Position numbers and translations under genes: made by a program. From Thermus tengchongensis (GTDB lineage: Bacteria > Deinococcota > Deinococci > Deinococcales > Thermaceae), in NCBI RefSeq assembly GCF_021462405.1, contig NZ_JAKEDU010000005.1, positions 95,776 through 159,775 of the forward strand: DNA of 64,000 nucleotides, written 5' to 3'. Each line of letters starts with the position of its first letter. Positions within the stretch are counted from its first letter, which is position 1. The notes beneath the pieces are model-generated. The model was not told where the DNA came from, searched no databases, and saw only the letters and a program-made list of their open reading frames with translations. This document shows positions 19,269 to 27,896 of the stretch, piece after piece.

Positions 19269-20873
19269 ATGCTCAAGCGCCTCGAGGTGCGCAACCTCGC
19301 CGTCATCTGCGAGGCCACCCTGGAGCTGGGCCCTGGGCTGAACGTCCTCACCGGGGAAACCGGAGCGGGGAAAAGCCTCCTGGTGGACGCCTTGGCCCTC
19401 CTCCTGGGGGCCAGGTCCGAGGGGCTTTTGGGGCCTTTTGGCGATAGCCTCCTGGTGACCGCCTTCTTCCAAGGCGAGGGCGAGGAGCGCATCCTTTCCC
19501 GCCGCATCGGGAACCGCTCCACCCCGCGGATCGATGGGAAGGTGGTAAGCCTCAAAGAGCTCCAGGAGGAGGCGGAAAGGTGGCTTTCCCTCCACGCCCA
19601 GCACACGGCCATCGCCCTCCTCTCCCCTAAAAGGCAACGGGAGCTTCTGGATGCCCTCCTGCCCCCGGGCCTCCTCCAGGAGTACGGGGAGGCCTACAGG
19701 AAGCATCAGGCCCTCCTTGCTGAAAAACGCACCCTGGAGGAAGCCCTAAGGGCCAAGACCGAGCGGGAGGACCTCTTGCGCTTCCAGCTCAAGGAGATCC
19801 TGGAGGCCAACCCCAGGCCCGGCGAGGATCAGGAGCTGGAGGCCGAGGCGCAAAGGCTTCGCCATCTGGAAGCCCTGAGGGAGCGCTCGGGAAAGGCCTA
19901 TGCCCTCCTGGCGGAAGGGGGTGCCCTGGATCTTCTTCAGGCGGCTCTGCGGGAGCTAAGGGCGGGAAGCCGCTTTGACCCGGCCCTCGAGGCCCTGGCC
20001 CGGGACCTGGAGGGGGCTTTGGAAGGAGGCCGGGCCGTGGCCCGGGAGCTGGAGGACTACCTGGAAAGCCTGGAGGGAGACCCCAGCCGTCTGGCCCAGC
20101 TGGAGGAGCGCCTTTCCCTTCTGGAAAGGCTCAAGCGCAAGTACGGCCCCACCCTGGAGGAGGTCCTGCGCTACGGGGAAAGGGCCCAGGAGGAGCTCAA
20201 GGCCCTGGAGGGAGGGGAAGAGCGTCTTTTAGAGCTGGAAAGGGCTTTAAGGGTGGCCTCTGAGGCCCTCTACAAAGCGGGGGAGCGCCTTTCCGAAGCC
20301 CGCCTCCGGGCGGCAAGGAAGCTGGAAAAGGAAATGGAGGCGGAGCTTTCCGCCCTGGGTTTCCCCAAAGCCCGCTTCCAGGTGGAGCTCAAACCCCTCC
20401 CCGAACCCGGACCCCAGGGCCTGGAGGAGGTCCTGTTCCGCTTCTCCGCCAACCCCCACCTTCCCCCCGCTCCCCTCTCCGCGGCCAGCGGCGGGGAGCT
20501 CTCCCGCATCGCCCTAGCCCTCGCCCTCCTCACCGGGGCCGAGGCCCCCACCGTGGTCTTCGACGAGGTGGACGCCGGCATAGGGGGGGAAACCGCCTGG
20601 AAGGTGGCGGAAAGGCTGGCCCGCTTGGGCCAGTTCCGGCAGGTGCTGGTGGTCACCCACCTGCCCCAGATCGCCGCCCGGGCAACAAGGCACCTGAGGG
20701 TGGTGAAGGAGGGGGAGGAGGTGCGCATCGAGGTGCTGGAAGGGGAAAAGCGCATACGGGAGCTCGCCCGCCTCCTCTCCGGCCAGTACACCGAGGCCGC
20801 CCTGGCCCACGCCCGCCTCCTTCTGGAAGGAAACGGCCACCTCGTTCAGGATTGGGCGGAGGCCCAGGAATGA
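19269..20873 (+). CDS. recN: DNA repair ATPase RecN
   Basis: SMC-like double-strand-break repair protein of 534 residues. Walker A is GETGAGKSLLVDALALLLG near residue 28; the middle is a long charged coiled coil; the C-terminus has the ABC signature LSAASGGELSRIALALALL, Walker B TVVFDEVDAGIGG and the D/H loop QVLVVTHLPQIAARA. All ATPase motifs are intact. The stop overlaps the following GAF gene as ATGA, so the two are co-translated. Confidence 0.96.
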   Translation: MLKRLEVRNLAVICEATLELGPGLNVLTGETGAGKSLLVDALALLLGARSEGLLGPFGDSLLVTAFFQGEGEERILSRRIGNRSTPRIDGKVVSLKELQEEAERWLSLHAQHTAIALLSPKRQRELLDALLPPGLLQEYGEAYRKHQALLAEKRTLEEALRAKTEREDLLRFQLKEILEANPRPGEDQELEAEAQRLRHLEALRERSGKAYALLAEGGALDLLQAALRELRAGSRFDPALEALARDLEGALEGGRAVARELEDYLESLEGDPSRLAQLEERLSLLERLKRKYGPTLEEVLRYGERAQEELKALEGGEERLLELERALRVASEALYKAGERLSEARLRAARKLEKEMEAELSALGFPKARFQVELKPLPEPGPQGLEEVLFRFSANPHLPPAPLSAASGGELSRIALALALLTGAEAPTVVFDEVDAGIGGETAWKVAERLARLGQFRQVLVVTHLPQIAARATRHLRVVKEGEEVRIEVLEGEKRIRELARLLSGQYTEAALAHARLLLEGNGHLVQDWAEAQE

Positions 20874-21403
20874 ATCCCCTCGAGGCTCCCTACCCCGCCT
20901 ATCTTGTCCGGGAAACGGAGGTGGTGCGCAACTCCCTGGCCGAAGGCCTTCCCCTTCCCCAGGGGGACACCCTGGAGGTGGGGACGAAGACCTACCAGGC
21001 GGTGCGCCTGCCCGCCCCGGAAGGCACCTACCTGCTTCTCCTCGAGGTCAGCCATCTGGCCGTGCGGGCCAAGGCCTACCAAAGCCTCCTTCGGGTGCTG
21101 AAAGGACTCATGCAACACGAGAAGCCGGAAGGCCTTCTCAAGGACTTGATCCGCGAAGCCGTGGCGGTGGTGCCAGGAGCTGAAGCGGGCAGCATCCTCT
21201 TAAGAGAAGGGGCCTTCTTTTACCTGGTGGCCCAGGAAGGTTTCAGCGAGCGCCTGCTCACGGCCCGCACCTCCTTGGAGGAGGAGGAGCTCTTCTGGTA
21301 CGGCCTAGGGGTGGACAACTGGCAAAAGGGCCGGCCCCGGGTCCTCAAAGGGGAGGCCGACAGACGCATGTACCAGGCCAAGAGGGCTAGAAAAGGGCTT
21401 TAA
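20870..21403 (+). pseudogene. GAF protein with its GGDEF domain deleted in frame
   Basis: Open frame of 177 residues. Residues 1-90 are a weakly conserved N-terminal region; about 95-160 look like a GAF domain (LIREAVAVVPGAEAGSILLR, FYLVAQEGF, GLGVDNWQKGRPRVL). It then jumps to ADRRMYQAKRARKGL, which matches the extreme C-terminus of GGDEF diguanylate cyclases (ADxxMYxAKxxGRN). The roughly 150 residues of a GGDEF domain, including the catalytic GG(D/E)EF loop, are missing. The simplest reading is an internal in-frame deletion of a GAF-GGDEF gene. It has no frameshift and could still make a GAF-only protein. The 3' end overlaps marC by 17 bases. Confidence 0.7.
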
Positions 21404-21998
21404 CCCCATCCGCCACGTACTGCACCGCCAAAGCCGCTAGGAGGATCCCCAAGACCCGGGTAACCACGTTCACCCCCGTGCGCCCCAGGGCCCGGCGCAC
21501 CCTCACCGCCGCCCCCAGGAGCACATAGGCCAGGAAGAGGACCAAGAAAACGTTGAAGAGCACCACCGCCCAGCCCCAAGGCACCCCCCGGGCCTCCCCG
21601 CCCAGGATGAGGACGCTGGCCAAGGCCCCAGGTCCGGCGATGAGGGGAATGGCCAGGGGGAAAACGGAGATGTCCGCCCGCTCCCGGGCCTCATCCTTCT
21701 CCTCCTCCGTTTCCCGCTCGTGGTGGGCGAAGACCATCTCGGTGGCGATGCGGAAAAGCAGGATCCCCCCGGCGATGCGCAGGGCATCCAAGCTGATGCC
21801 CAGGTACTCCAGAAGCCCCCGGCCGAAAAAGAAGAAGGAAACCAGAAGCCCCCCTGCCACCAGCACCGCTTTCCTAGCGATCTGGGCCTGCTTCTTGGGG
21901 GGACGGTCCCCGGCCAAGGCTAAAAACACCGGCACCAGCCCCACCGGGTCCATGACCACGAAGAGGGTGAGGAAGGATTTGAGGAAAAGCTCCAGCAC
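21387..21998 (-). CDS. MarC-family (UPF0056) membrane protein
   Basis: Membrane protein of 203 residues with about six helices. The family start is typical: FLKSFLTLFVVMDPVGLVPVFLAL; a charged cytoplasmic loop (HHERETEEEKDEARERADIS) and the motif FPLAIPLIAGPGAL follow, as in MarC/SnatA proteins. Homologs have been linked to amino-acid export, but the transport role is not settled. GTG start at 21998 is 6 bases after the argR stop, so it is transcribed with argR. The 3' end converges on the GAF remnant. Confidence 0.9.
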   Translation of the reverse strand: MLELFLKSFLTLFVVMDPVGLVPVFLALAGDRPPKKQAQIARKAVLVAGGLLVSFFFFGRGLLEYLGISLDALRIAGGILLFRIATEMVFAHHERETEEEKDEARERADISVFPLAIPLIAGPGALASVLILGGEARGVPWGWAVVLFNVFLVLFLAYVLLGAAVRVRRALGRTGVNVVTRVLGILLAALAVQYVADGVKALF

Positions 21999-22004
21999 AA
22001 AGGC

Positions 22005-22481
22005 CTAAAGGCGCATCTTCCCCGCCACGAGGAGTTCCCCGAACTCCTCCTCCAGGGCCCTCGCCCCTTCCTCGGTCCGGGCCACCACCAGGATGGTATC
22101 CTCCCCCGCCAAGGTGCCCACGATCTCGTCCCGCTTGAGGCGGTCCATCAAAAGGGCGATGCCGGAGGCGTGGCCCTCCGCCGTCTTTACCACCAGGATA
22201 TTCCCCCCCCGGTCCACGTCCTTGACGAAGAGGCCAAACTGCCGCTTCAGTTCCTCGTAAACGTCCTCGGGAAGCTCCATGGAGGGCAGGGCGTACTTGT
22301 GCCGCCCCTTGCCCAGGGAAACCCGGGCCAGTCTCAGCTCGGCGATGTCCCGGCTCACCGTGGCCTGGGTCACCTCAAAACCCAGCTGCTTCAGACGCTC
22401 CACCAGCTCCTTCTGCGTGCCGATCTCCTCCCGGCTCACGATCTCCTGAATGGCGCGGTGCCGCTCCGCTTTGCTTCGCAT
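22005..22481 (-). CDS. argR: Arginine repressor ArgR
   Basis: Hexameric arginine-dependent repressor of 158 residues. The N-terminal winged helix reads [34 protein letters not shown]; the C-terminal oligomerisation domain carries the arginine-binding segment [35 protein letters not shown] prefer the ATG at 22481, five bases after a GGGG ribosome site; a GTG at 22487 is also possible. The arginine genes are not in the window. Upstream is coaBC, 10 bases away. Confidence 0.96.
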   Translation of the reverse strand: MRSKAERHRAIQEIVSREEIGTQKELVERLKQLGFEVTQATVSRDIAELRLARVSLGKGRHKYALPSMELPEDVYEELKRQFGLFVKDVDRGGNILVVKTAEGHASGIALLMDRLKRDEIVGTLAGEDTILVVARTEEGARALEEEFGELLVAGKMRL

Positions 22482-22491
22482 AGACACCCCT

Positions 22492-23682
22492 CTAACCCTT
22501 CCAGAACTCTTTAACCAAGTCCAGTATACGGTCGGCCACCTGCCGCTTTTTCATGCGGGGGAGTTCCAGCACCCGGCCATCCCGGAGGAGGAGGACCACC
22601 TCGTTTTCGAGGCTGCCGAAGCCCACTCCCTCCCGGTTCACCCAGTTGAGGACAATGAGGTCCAGGTTCTTGCGGAGAAGCTTCTCCTTGGCCCGCGCCA
22701 ATCCCTCCCCGGTTTCCATGGCAAAGCCCACCAGGACCCTCGGTCCCTTGTTCTCCCCTAGCTCCTTGAGGATGTCGGGGTTGGGAAGAAGGCGGAGGAC
22801 CTTCTCCGCCGCCACCTTGGGCTCCTTCTCCCGGCTCACCTCCGCCGGGCGGTAATCGGCCACCGCCGCCGCCATCACCACCGCCTGGGCCCAGGAATAG
22901 CGCCTCAGAATGGCCTCTCGCATCTCCAAGGCGCTTTCCACCCGAACCACCTCCACCCCCCAAGGGGCGGGCAGGGTCGTGGGCCCGGAAACCAGCACCA
23001 CCTCCGCCCCCCGGTCCCGGGCGGCCTCGGCCAGGGCGTAGCCCATGCGGCCCGAGGAGGGGTTGGAAAGAAAGCGCACCGGATCCAGGTACTCCCGGGT
23101 GGGGCCGGCGGATACCAGAAGCTTAAGGCCCTTAAGGTCCTTGGGCGTGAGGAGGGCCTGAAGCCTCTCCAAAAGCTCCTCTGGCTCCAGCATCCGTCCC
23201 CATCCTTCCCCTTCCCCCACCGCCGCCAAAGGCCCGTAGGCGGGACCGAAAAGGGCATGGCCCATGGCCTCGAGGGTCCGGACATGCTCCTGGGTCTTGG
23301 GGGCAAGCCACATGGCCTCGTTCATGGCCGGGGCCCAGGCCACCCGCTTGGCCCCGGCGAGAAGCGTGGCGGAAAGGAGGTCGTCGGCCAGGCCCAAGGC
23401 GGCCTTGGCCATGGCGTCCGCGGTGGCCGGAGCCACCAGGACCACCTCGGCCCACCGGGCGAGCTCTATGTGTAAGGCCCGGCCATCCGGCCTGAACCAG
23501 GCCTCCTCCGTGGCCACCTCCCCTCCAGCAGCCACCGCCAGGGAAAGGGGGGTGATGAACTCCAGGGCCCTGGGGGTGGCCAGGACCCGCACCTCGTGGC
23601 CCTGGGCCCTGAGGAGGCGGAGGAGGTGGGGGGCCTTGATGGCCGCCACCCCCCCCGTCACCGCCACCAGGACCCGGGCCAC
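22492..23682 (-). CDS. coaBC: Bifunctional CoaBC (PPC synthetase/decarboxylase)
   Basis: Makes 4'-phosphopantetheine from phosphopantothenate, cysteine and CTP/FMN. The protein has 396 residues. The CoaC half has the active-site His in [21 protein letters not shown] and the substrate motif [10 protein letters not shown] with a clear flavin-binding N-terminus ([21 protein letters not shown]). The CoaB half has [30 protein letters not shown] and the [33 protein letters not shown] motifs. GTG start at 23682 directly follows the rpoZ stop. Confidence 0.96.
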   Translation of the reverse strand: MARVLVAVTGGVAAIKAPHLLRLLRAQGHEVRVLATPRALEFITPLSLAVAAGGEVATEEAWFRPDGRALHIELARWAEVVLVAPATADAMAKAALGLADDLLSATLLAGAKRVAWAPAMNEAMWLAPKTQEHVRTLEAMGHALFGPAYGPLAAVGEGEGWGRMLEPEELLERLQALLTPKDLKGLKLLVSAGPTREYLDPVRFLSNPSSGRMGYALAEAARDRGAEVVLVSGPTTLPAPWGVEVVRVESALEMREAILRRYSWAQAVVMAAAVADYRPAEVSREKEPKVAAEKVLRLLPNPDILKELGENKGPRVLVGFAMETGEGLARAKEKLLRKNLDLIVLNWVNREGVGFGSLENEVVLLLRDGRVLELPRMKKRQVADRILDLVKEFWKG

Positions 23683-23982
23683 CTACTCCTCCTCTTCCAC
23701 CGGGTAAAGGCGTTCCATCTCCCGCTGCAGCCGGTCCTCGGGCACCAGGTTCTCCCCGAAGACCAGCCGCCCCATGAGGAGCTCCTTCATGGCCCAGGTG
23801 ACGGGGTTGGGGTCGTCAAAGAGGCCCTCGAGGGTCCGCATCTTGGGCCTCTCCTCCGGCTCCAGGGCCGTGTTCTTGAAGCGGTGGCGGAGAAGCTGCT
23901 CTGCCCGCTTGGCCACCACCACGGTAAGCCGGTACTTGGAATCCACCATGCCAAAAAGCTTGTCAATCCCGGGTTCCGCCAT
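23683..23982 (-). CDS. rpoZ: RNA polymerase omega subunit
   Basis: Small RNA polymerase assembly subunit, 99 residues. [20 protein letters not shown] and [15 protein letters not shown] are the conserved N-terminal region that clamps the beta' tail. The Thermus-type C-terminal extension ([21 protein letters not shown]) is present. The ATG at 23982 lies inside the end of gmk (20-base overlap); the longer frame to 24129 is a gmk shadow. The gmk-rpoZ-coaBC order is common in bacteria. Confidence 0.95.
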   Translation of the reverse strand: MAEPGIDKLFGMVDSKYRLTVVVAKRAEQLLRHRFKNTALEPEERPKMRTLEGLFDDPNPVTWAMKELLMGRLVFGENLVPEDRLQREMERLYPVEEEE

Positions 23983-24625
23983 AACTCCTCCGCAGAATCT
24001 CGTCCAGCTCCGCTTCCAGGTCCTTATCCCGCTTAAGGGCCTTCTCCAAGGCAGCGCCCATCCTGGGGGTACGCCGCCTCTCGGCGGTAAGGATGGCCAG
24101 GAAGTCGGCCACCGCCTCCTCCAGCACATCGTTCACGATCACATAGTCAAAGAGGTGGGCGTTTCGTATCTCCCACTCCGCCTGCTTCAGCCGCTTTTCT
24201 ATCTTCTCAGGGGCGTCCTTGCCCCGGTAGACCAAACGCCGCTTCAGCTCAGAAAGGGAAGGGGGCAGGAGGAAGATGAGGACCGCCTCCGGTACCTTCT
24301 TGCGCACCTGCAGGGCTCCCTGGACCTCGATCTCCAGGAGGACATCCTCCCCCCGGGCCAGAGCCCGCTCCACCGGAGCCTTGGGGGTACCGTAGAGGTG
24401 CCCCACGTACTCGGCATGCTCCAAGAATCCATCCTCCCGCAACAGGAGCTCAAAGGTGGCCCTGTCCACAAAGTAGTAGTCCACCCCATCCCGTTCCCCG
24501 GGACGCGGGGGACGGGTGGTCATAGAGACGGAGTAGAAGAGGCGGGTGCGCTCCAGCACCTTAGCCCGCACCGTACCCTTCCCCACCCCGCTGGCCCCGG
24601 TCATGACGAAAAGGCGGCCCCCCAT
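23963..24625 (-). CDS. gmk: Guanylate kinase
   Basis: Phosphorylates GMP to GDP; 220 residues. P-loop [20 protein letters not shown]-binding [21 protein letters not shown] and [18 protein letters not shown], and the lid region [18 protein letters not shown] are all present. The ATG at 24625 is preceded by GGTGAGGGGT, a good ribosome site; the open frame to 24709 has no family match. First gene of the gmk-rpoZ-coaBC-argR-marC string, divergent from the GH13 gene. Confidence 0.96.
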   Translation of the reverse strand: MGGRLFVMTGASGVGKGTVRAKVLERTRLFYSVSMTTRPPRPGERDGVDYYFVDRATFELLLREDGFLEHAEYVGHLYGTPKAPVERALARGEDVLLEIEVQGALQVRKKVPEAVLIFLLPPSLSELKRRLVYRGKDAPEKIEKRLKQAEWEIRNAHLFDYVIVNDVLEEAVADFLAILTAERRRTPRMGAALEKALKRDKDLEAELDEILRRSYGGTRD

Positions 24626-24704
24626 ACCCCTCACCCCGGGAGGATACCAGAACCCTGGGTCCGGGAACAAGGATTTTTGTGATCTAGGCACCCTTCGCCC
24701 GTGG

Positions 24705-24710
24705 TACACT
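24705..24710 (+). promoter_or_regulatory. -10 box of leaderless GH13 transcript
   Basis: TACACT, 7 bases before the GTG at 24718, with no ribosome site between. TTGTGA at 24677 is too far (22 bases) to be a normal -35. Confidence 0.45.
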
Positions 24711-24717
24711 TGGGCCC

Positions 24718-26145
24718 GTGGCCTGGTACGAGGGCGCTTTCTTCTATCAGATCTTTCCCGACCGTTACTTCCGGGCAGGCCCCCCGGGCAAGCCCGCCCC
24801 CAGCGGTCCCTTCGAACCCTGGGAAGCCCCGCCCTCCCTTAGGGGCTTCAAGGGGGGCACCCTCTGGGGCATAGCGGAGAAAATCCCCTACCTTAAGGAC
24901 TTGGGGGTGGAAGCCCTTTACCTGAACCCCATCTTCGCCTCCACCGCCAATCACCGATACCACACCACGGACTATTTCCAGGTGGATCCCCTCCTGGGGG
25001 GGAACGTGGCTCTAAGGCACCTTCTGGAAGTCGCCCATGCCCACGGCATTCGCGTCATCCTGGACGGGGTTTTCAACCACACGGGAAGGGGGTTTTTCGC
25101 CTTCCAGCACCTTTTGGAAAACGGGGAGGCGAGCCCTTATCGGGACTGGTACCACGTAAAGGGCTTCCCCCTAAACCCCTACGGGCGGAACCCCAACTAC
25201 GAGGCCTGGTGGGGCAACCCCGAGCTCCCCAAGCTCCGGGTGGAAACCCCGGCGGTGCGGGAGTACCTCCTGGAGGTGGCGGAGTACTGGATCCGCTTCG
25301 GCGCGGATGGCTGGCGGCTGGACGTGCCCAACGAGATCGAGGACCCCGAGTTCTGGCGGGCTTTCCGCCGCCGGGTCAAGGGGGCCAACCCCGAGGCCTA
25401 CATCGTGGGGGAAATCTGGGAGGAGGCCGACTTCTGGCTCCAGGGGGACATGTTTGACGCCACCATGAACTACCCCTTGAGCCGGGCCATCCTGGGCTTC
25501 GTGGGAGGGGAGGTCCTGGACCAGGAGCTGGCCGCCCGCTCGGGCCTGGGGCGCATCGAACCCCTGCAGGCCCTGGCCTTCAGCCACCGGCTGGAGAACC
25601 TCTTCACCCGGTACCGGCCTGAGGTGGTGCGGGCCCAGATGAACCTCCTCACCTCCCACGACACCCCCCGCCTCCTCACCCTCCTTAGGGGAAGCGTGGA
25701 GCGGGCTAAGCTGGCCCTTTCCCTGCTTTTCCTCCTGCCGGGAAACCCCACGGTGTACTACGGGGAGGAGATCGGCATGGAGGGCGGCCACGACCCGGAA
25801 AACCGCGGGGGCATGGTGTGGGAGGAAGGCCGCTGGAGGCGGGAGATCCGGGAGAGCGTGCGGCGGATGGCCCGCCTGCGCCAAGAACACCCCCTCCTCC
25901 GCACCGCCCCCTACGGGCGGATCTACGCGGTGGACGGCCACCTGGCCTTCACCCGGGGGCCCTACCTGGTGGTGGTGAACGCCGCTTCCGAGCCTTTCCG
26001 CCAGGATTTTCCCCTGCATGGTGCCCTGCCTCGAGGGGCCCAGGCCGTGGACCTCCTCTCCGGAAAAACCTGCACCCCGGCAGGAGGACGCCTTTGTGGG
26101 CCCGAGCTTCCCCCTTTTTCTGTGGCCATCTGGGTGGAGGTCTAG
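24718..26145 (+). CDS. Cytoplasmic GH13 alpha-amylase-family enzyme
   Basis: Glycoside hydrolase family 13 enzyme of 475 residues acting on alpha-glucans or maltodextrins, of the neopullulanase/cyclomaltodextrinase type judging by overall motifs. Conserved regions: region I VILDGVFNHTG, region II GADGWRLDVPNEI (nucleophile Asp), region III YIVGEIWEEADFW (acid Glu), region IV LTSHDTPRLL (Asp). There is no signal peptide and no N-terminal starch-binding domain, so it works in the cytoplasm. GTG start at 24718 is leaderless. The stop overlaps the ATL stop by 4 bases (convergent). Specificity cannot be assigned. A secreted relative lies at 45920-47674. Confidence 0.9.
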   Translation: MAWYEGAFFYQIFPDRYFRAGPPGKPAPSGPFEPWEAPPSLRGFKGGTLWGIAEKIPYLKDLGVEALYLNPIFASTANHRYHTTDYFQVDPLLGGNVALRHLLEVAHAHGIRVILDGVFNHTGRGFFAFQHLLENGEASPYRDWYHVKGFPLNPYGRNPNYEAWWGNPELPKLRVETPAVREYLLEVAEYWIRFGADGWRLDVPNEIEDPEFWRAFRRRVKGANPEAYIVGEIWEEADFWLQGDMFDATMNYPLSRAILGFVGGEVLDQELAARSGLGRIEPLQALAFSHRLENLFTRYRPEVVRAQMNLLTSHDTPRLLTLLRGSVERAKLALSLLFLLPGNPTVYYGEEIGMEGGHDPENRGGMVWEEGRWRREIRESVRRMARLRQEHPLLRTAPYGRIYAVDGHLAFTRGPYLVVVNAASEPFRQDFPLHGALPRGAQAVDLLSGKTCTPAGGRLCGPELPPFSVAIWVEV

Positions 26146-26588
26146 GGCCAGGCTCCCTCAAAGCGCAGGAGCCAGGCCTTAAGCCCCTCCTGCCCGGCAA
26201 ACCCCCCAAGCCGCCCGTCGGCGTGGACCACCCGGTGGGCGGGCACCAGGAGGAAGAAGGGCGAGGCCCGCAACCCCGCCCCCACCGCCCTTGGGGAGAG
26301 GCCAAGCTCCCGCGCCAGGCTTCCATAACTTTCCGTGCGCCCGTAGGGGATGCGGCGCACCCGCTCGTAAAGGGCCACCCGGGCCGGGGAAAACCCGGCG
26401 TAGTCCAGGGGAATGTCCAGAAAGTCAGGCCTTTCCCCGGCGAAGTAGGCCAGGACGTGCTCCCGCACCCTAAGGGCCAAAGCCCCCTCCGCCTCCCGCC
26501 CCCGGGGAAAGAGGGCGGGCTCCAGGAGCCGCACCCCCGCAGAGGTCGTCTCCAACCACAAGGGTCCGATAGGCGTGGGGATCAGCAT
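26142..26588 (-). CDS. Alkyltransferase-like protein (ATL), no active-site Cys
   Basis: Protein of 148 residues from the O6-alkylguanine-DNA alkyltransferase family. The active-site motif PCHRV is replaced by VPAHRVVHADGRLGG: the acceptor Cys is Ala. The rest (IPYGRTESYGSLARELG, RAVGAGLRASPFFLLVP) keeps the arginine-finger/helix-turn-helix DNA-binding surface. ATL proteins bind alkylated guanine and hand lesions to nucleotide-excision repair; the T. thermophilus homolog TTHA1564 (recalled from memory) also has Ala and contacts UvrA. I use the ATG at 26588; a TTG two codons upstream is less likely. Confidence 0.92.
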   Translation of the reverse strand: MLIPTPIGPLWLETTSAGVRLLEPALFPRGREAEGALALRVREHVLAYFAGERPDFLDIPLDYAGFSPARVALYERVRRIPYGRTESYGSLARELGLSPRAVGAGLRASPFFLLVPAHRVVHADGRLGGFAGQEGLKAWLLRFEGAWP

Positions 26589-26642
26589 AGCCAAAACCGC
26601 CTCTTCGCCACAATGGCCAATGGCCCTACTAAAGAAGCAATC

Positions 26643-26648
26643 TATAAT
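26643..26648 (+). promoter_or_regulatory. -10 box before a tiny leaderless ORF
   Basis: Perfect TATAAT, 6 bases before ATG 26655, in the gap upstream of the ATL gene. It has the same geometry as the glyA promoter. Confidence 0.5.
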
Positions 26649-26654
26649 GGGCGC

Positions 26655-26792
26655 ATGGGAACACCTCGGATCTTTTCCCAGGGTTCCTCTCCTGGGCCTG
26701 AACGCCTCCTTCTGGCGCCACCCTGGGAAGCCGAGGAAACCTTGACCGCCACAGCCCTGGAGGCCTACCTAAAAGCCAAGTCCCCAGCGTGA
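26655..26792 (+). CDS. Possible 45-residue leaderless protein
   Basis: Frame of 45 codons starting MGTPRIFSQGSSPGPERLLL and ending LTATALEAYLKAKSPA. The main support is the TATAAT box at leaderless distance. The C-terminal half is a plausible amphipathic helix; there is no recognised family. The last 24 bases overlap the 3' end of the convergent SpoIID-like gene. Alternative: the TATAAT drives a non-coding transcript. Short ORFs arise by chance in this DNA, so confidence is low. Confidence 0.4.
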   Translation: MGTPRIFSQGSSPGPERLLLAPPWEAEETLTATALEAYLKAKSPA

Positions 26793-27875
26793 AGGGATCC
26801 AGGCGGTCTCCACCCCGGATATCCGGCCCAGCAGCAAGTCGGAAAGGAAGGTGCCAGGGAAGTAGTGCCCCAGGACCTCCCGGTACCCGTACCCCGCCTC
26901 CGCCATGCCCTTGGCCCCCCACTGGGAGAGGCCCACCCCGTGCCCTGCCCCCCGGCCCTCCGCCCGCCAGCCCTTGAACTCCACCAAAGCCGAGGGCAGG
27001 CCCAGGTTCCGCACCAGCCGCTGGGCCTCGGGCCCTTGGATCTCCACCCCAAGGAGCCGGAGGCGCCACACCCTACCCGAAGCGCTCCGCTCCAGCACCA
27101 CCGGGGAGTCGCTGCCTTGGGGCGTGTGGCCCATGGCCCGCAAAGCCGCCGCCGCCCTCTCGGGACTCACGGAAACCTGCCACTGGCTTTTGGGACCCCG
27201 GGCATAGGGGTCCGGCCTCGGCCGCAAATAGGGCAGGGCCTTCTGAAAGACCTCTTCGCTCCCCGCGGTCATACCCCCGGAGTCGGCGTGGTACAGCGCG
27301 GAAATGGCCCTTCCCTGGTAGCTTAGGACCTTCCCCCGGGTACCCCTCACCGCCTCAGTGTGCCGGGCGGTTTCCACGTCAAAACCCAGGTAGACCTGGC
27401 AGACCTCGCTGGCGCAGAGGTCGTATGGAGCCCGGGGGTTCAGCCGATTCACGGCAAAGGTGCGGGCCACCACCGCCTGGGCCTTTAAAGCCTCCTGGGG
27501 AAAGCCCTCGGGCATCTCCGCGGGGAGGACGCCGAGGAGGTAGTCCTCCAAAAGGACCAAGTTCACCAGCAAAAGCTTTCCCCCTTGGGAGAGAAGCCGT
27601 ACCCCACCCCTATAGGTGCGCCCATCCAGGCGGAAATAGGGTCCGGGAAACTCCCAAAAGGGCTGGACCTTGCCCTCCACCCAGACCCCTTGGGCCTCCC
27701 CCCTGGCCCGCACGGTTCCCTGGCCCTCCGGCAGGAGGAGGGACACCTCCTGGCCCTCCGGCACCTCCTTCAGGAGCACCCTAAGGAGAAGGTCCCCTTC
27801 CTGGCCCCGGGAGGGCAGGATCCAGACCAGCAAAAGGAGGCATGCCAGAAGGGCACCCTTTAACCCATGCGTCAT
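26769..27875 (-). CDS. SpoIID/LytB-domain exported protein
   Basis: Protein of 368 residues with a signal peptide (GLKGALLACLLLLVWILPSRG). The SpoIID core reads NLVLLEDYLLGVLPAEMPEG, EALKAQAVVARTFAVN, ISALYHADSGGMT, and the C-terminal GRGAGHGVGLSQWGAKGMA, the conserved segment of SpoIID peptidoglycan-lytic transglycosylase-like proteins. In a non-sporulating Thermus it probably remodels cell-wall glycan (inference). I use the ATG at 27875 with a GGGGG ribosome site; the GTG at 27896 abuts the bshC stop and is an alternative. Confidence 0.9.
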   Translation of the reverse strand: MTHGLKGALLACLLLLVWILPSRGQEGDLLLRVLLKEVPEGQEVSLLLPEGQGTVRARGEAQGVWVEGKVQPFWEFPGPYFRLDGRTYRGGVRLLSQGGKLLLVNLVLLEDYLLGVLPAEMPEGFPQEALKAQAVVARTFAVNRLNPRAPYDLCASEVCQVYLGFDVETARHTEAVRGTRGKVLSYQGRAISALYHADSGGMTAGSEEVFQKALPYLRPRPDPYARGPKSQWQVSVSPERAAAALRAMGHTPQGSDSPVVLERSASGRVWRLRLLGVEIQGPEAQRLVRNLGLPSALVEFKGWRAEGRGAGHGVGLSQWGAKGMAEAGYGYREVLGHYFPGTFLSDLLLGRISGVETAWIPSRWGLGF

Positions 27876-27896
27876 ATATTGCCCCCATCCTACCAC

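Noticed and set aside
24626..24709. Upstream extension of gmk
   Set aside because: No family similarity, and a good ribosome site precedes ATG 24625.
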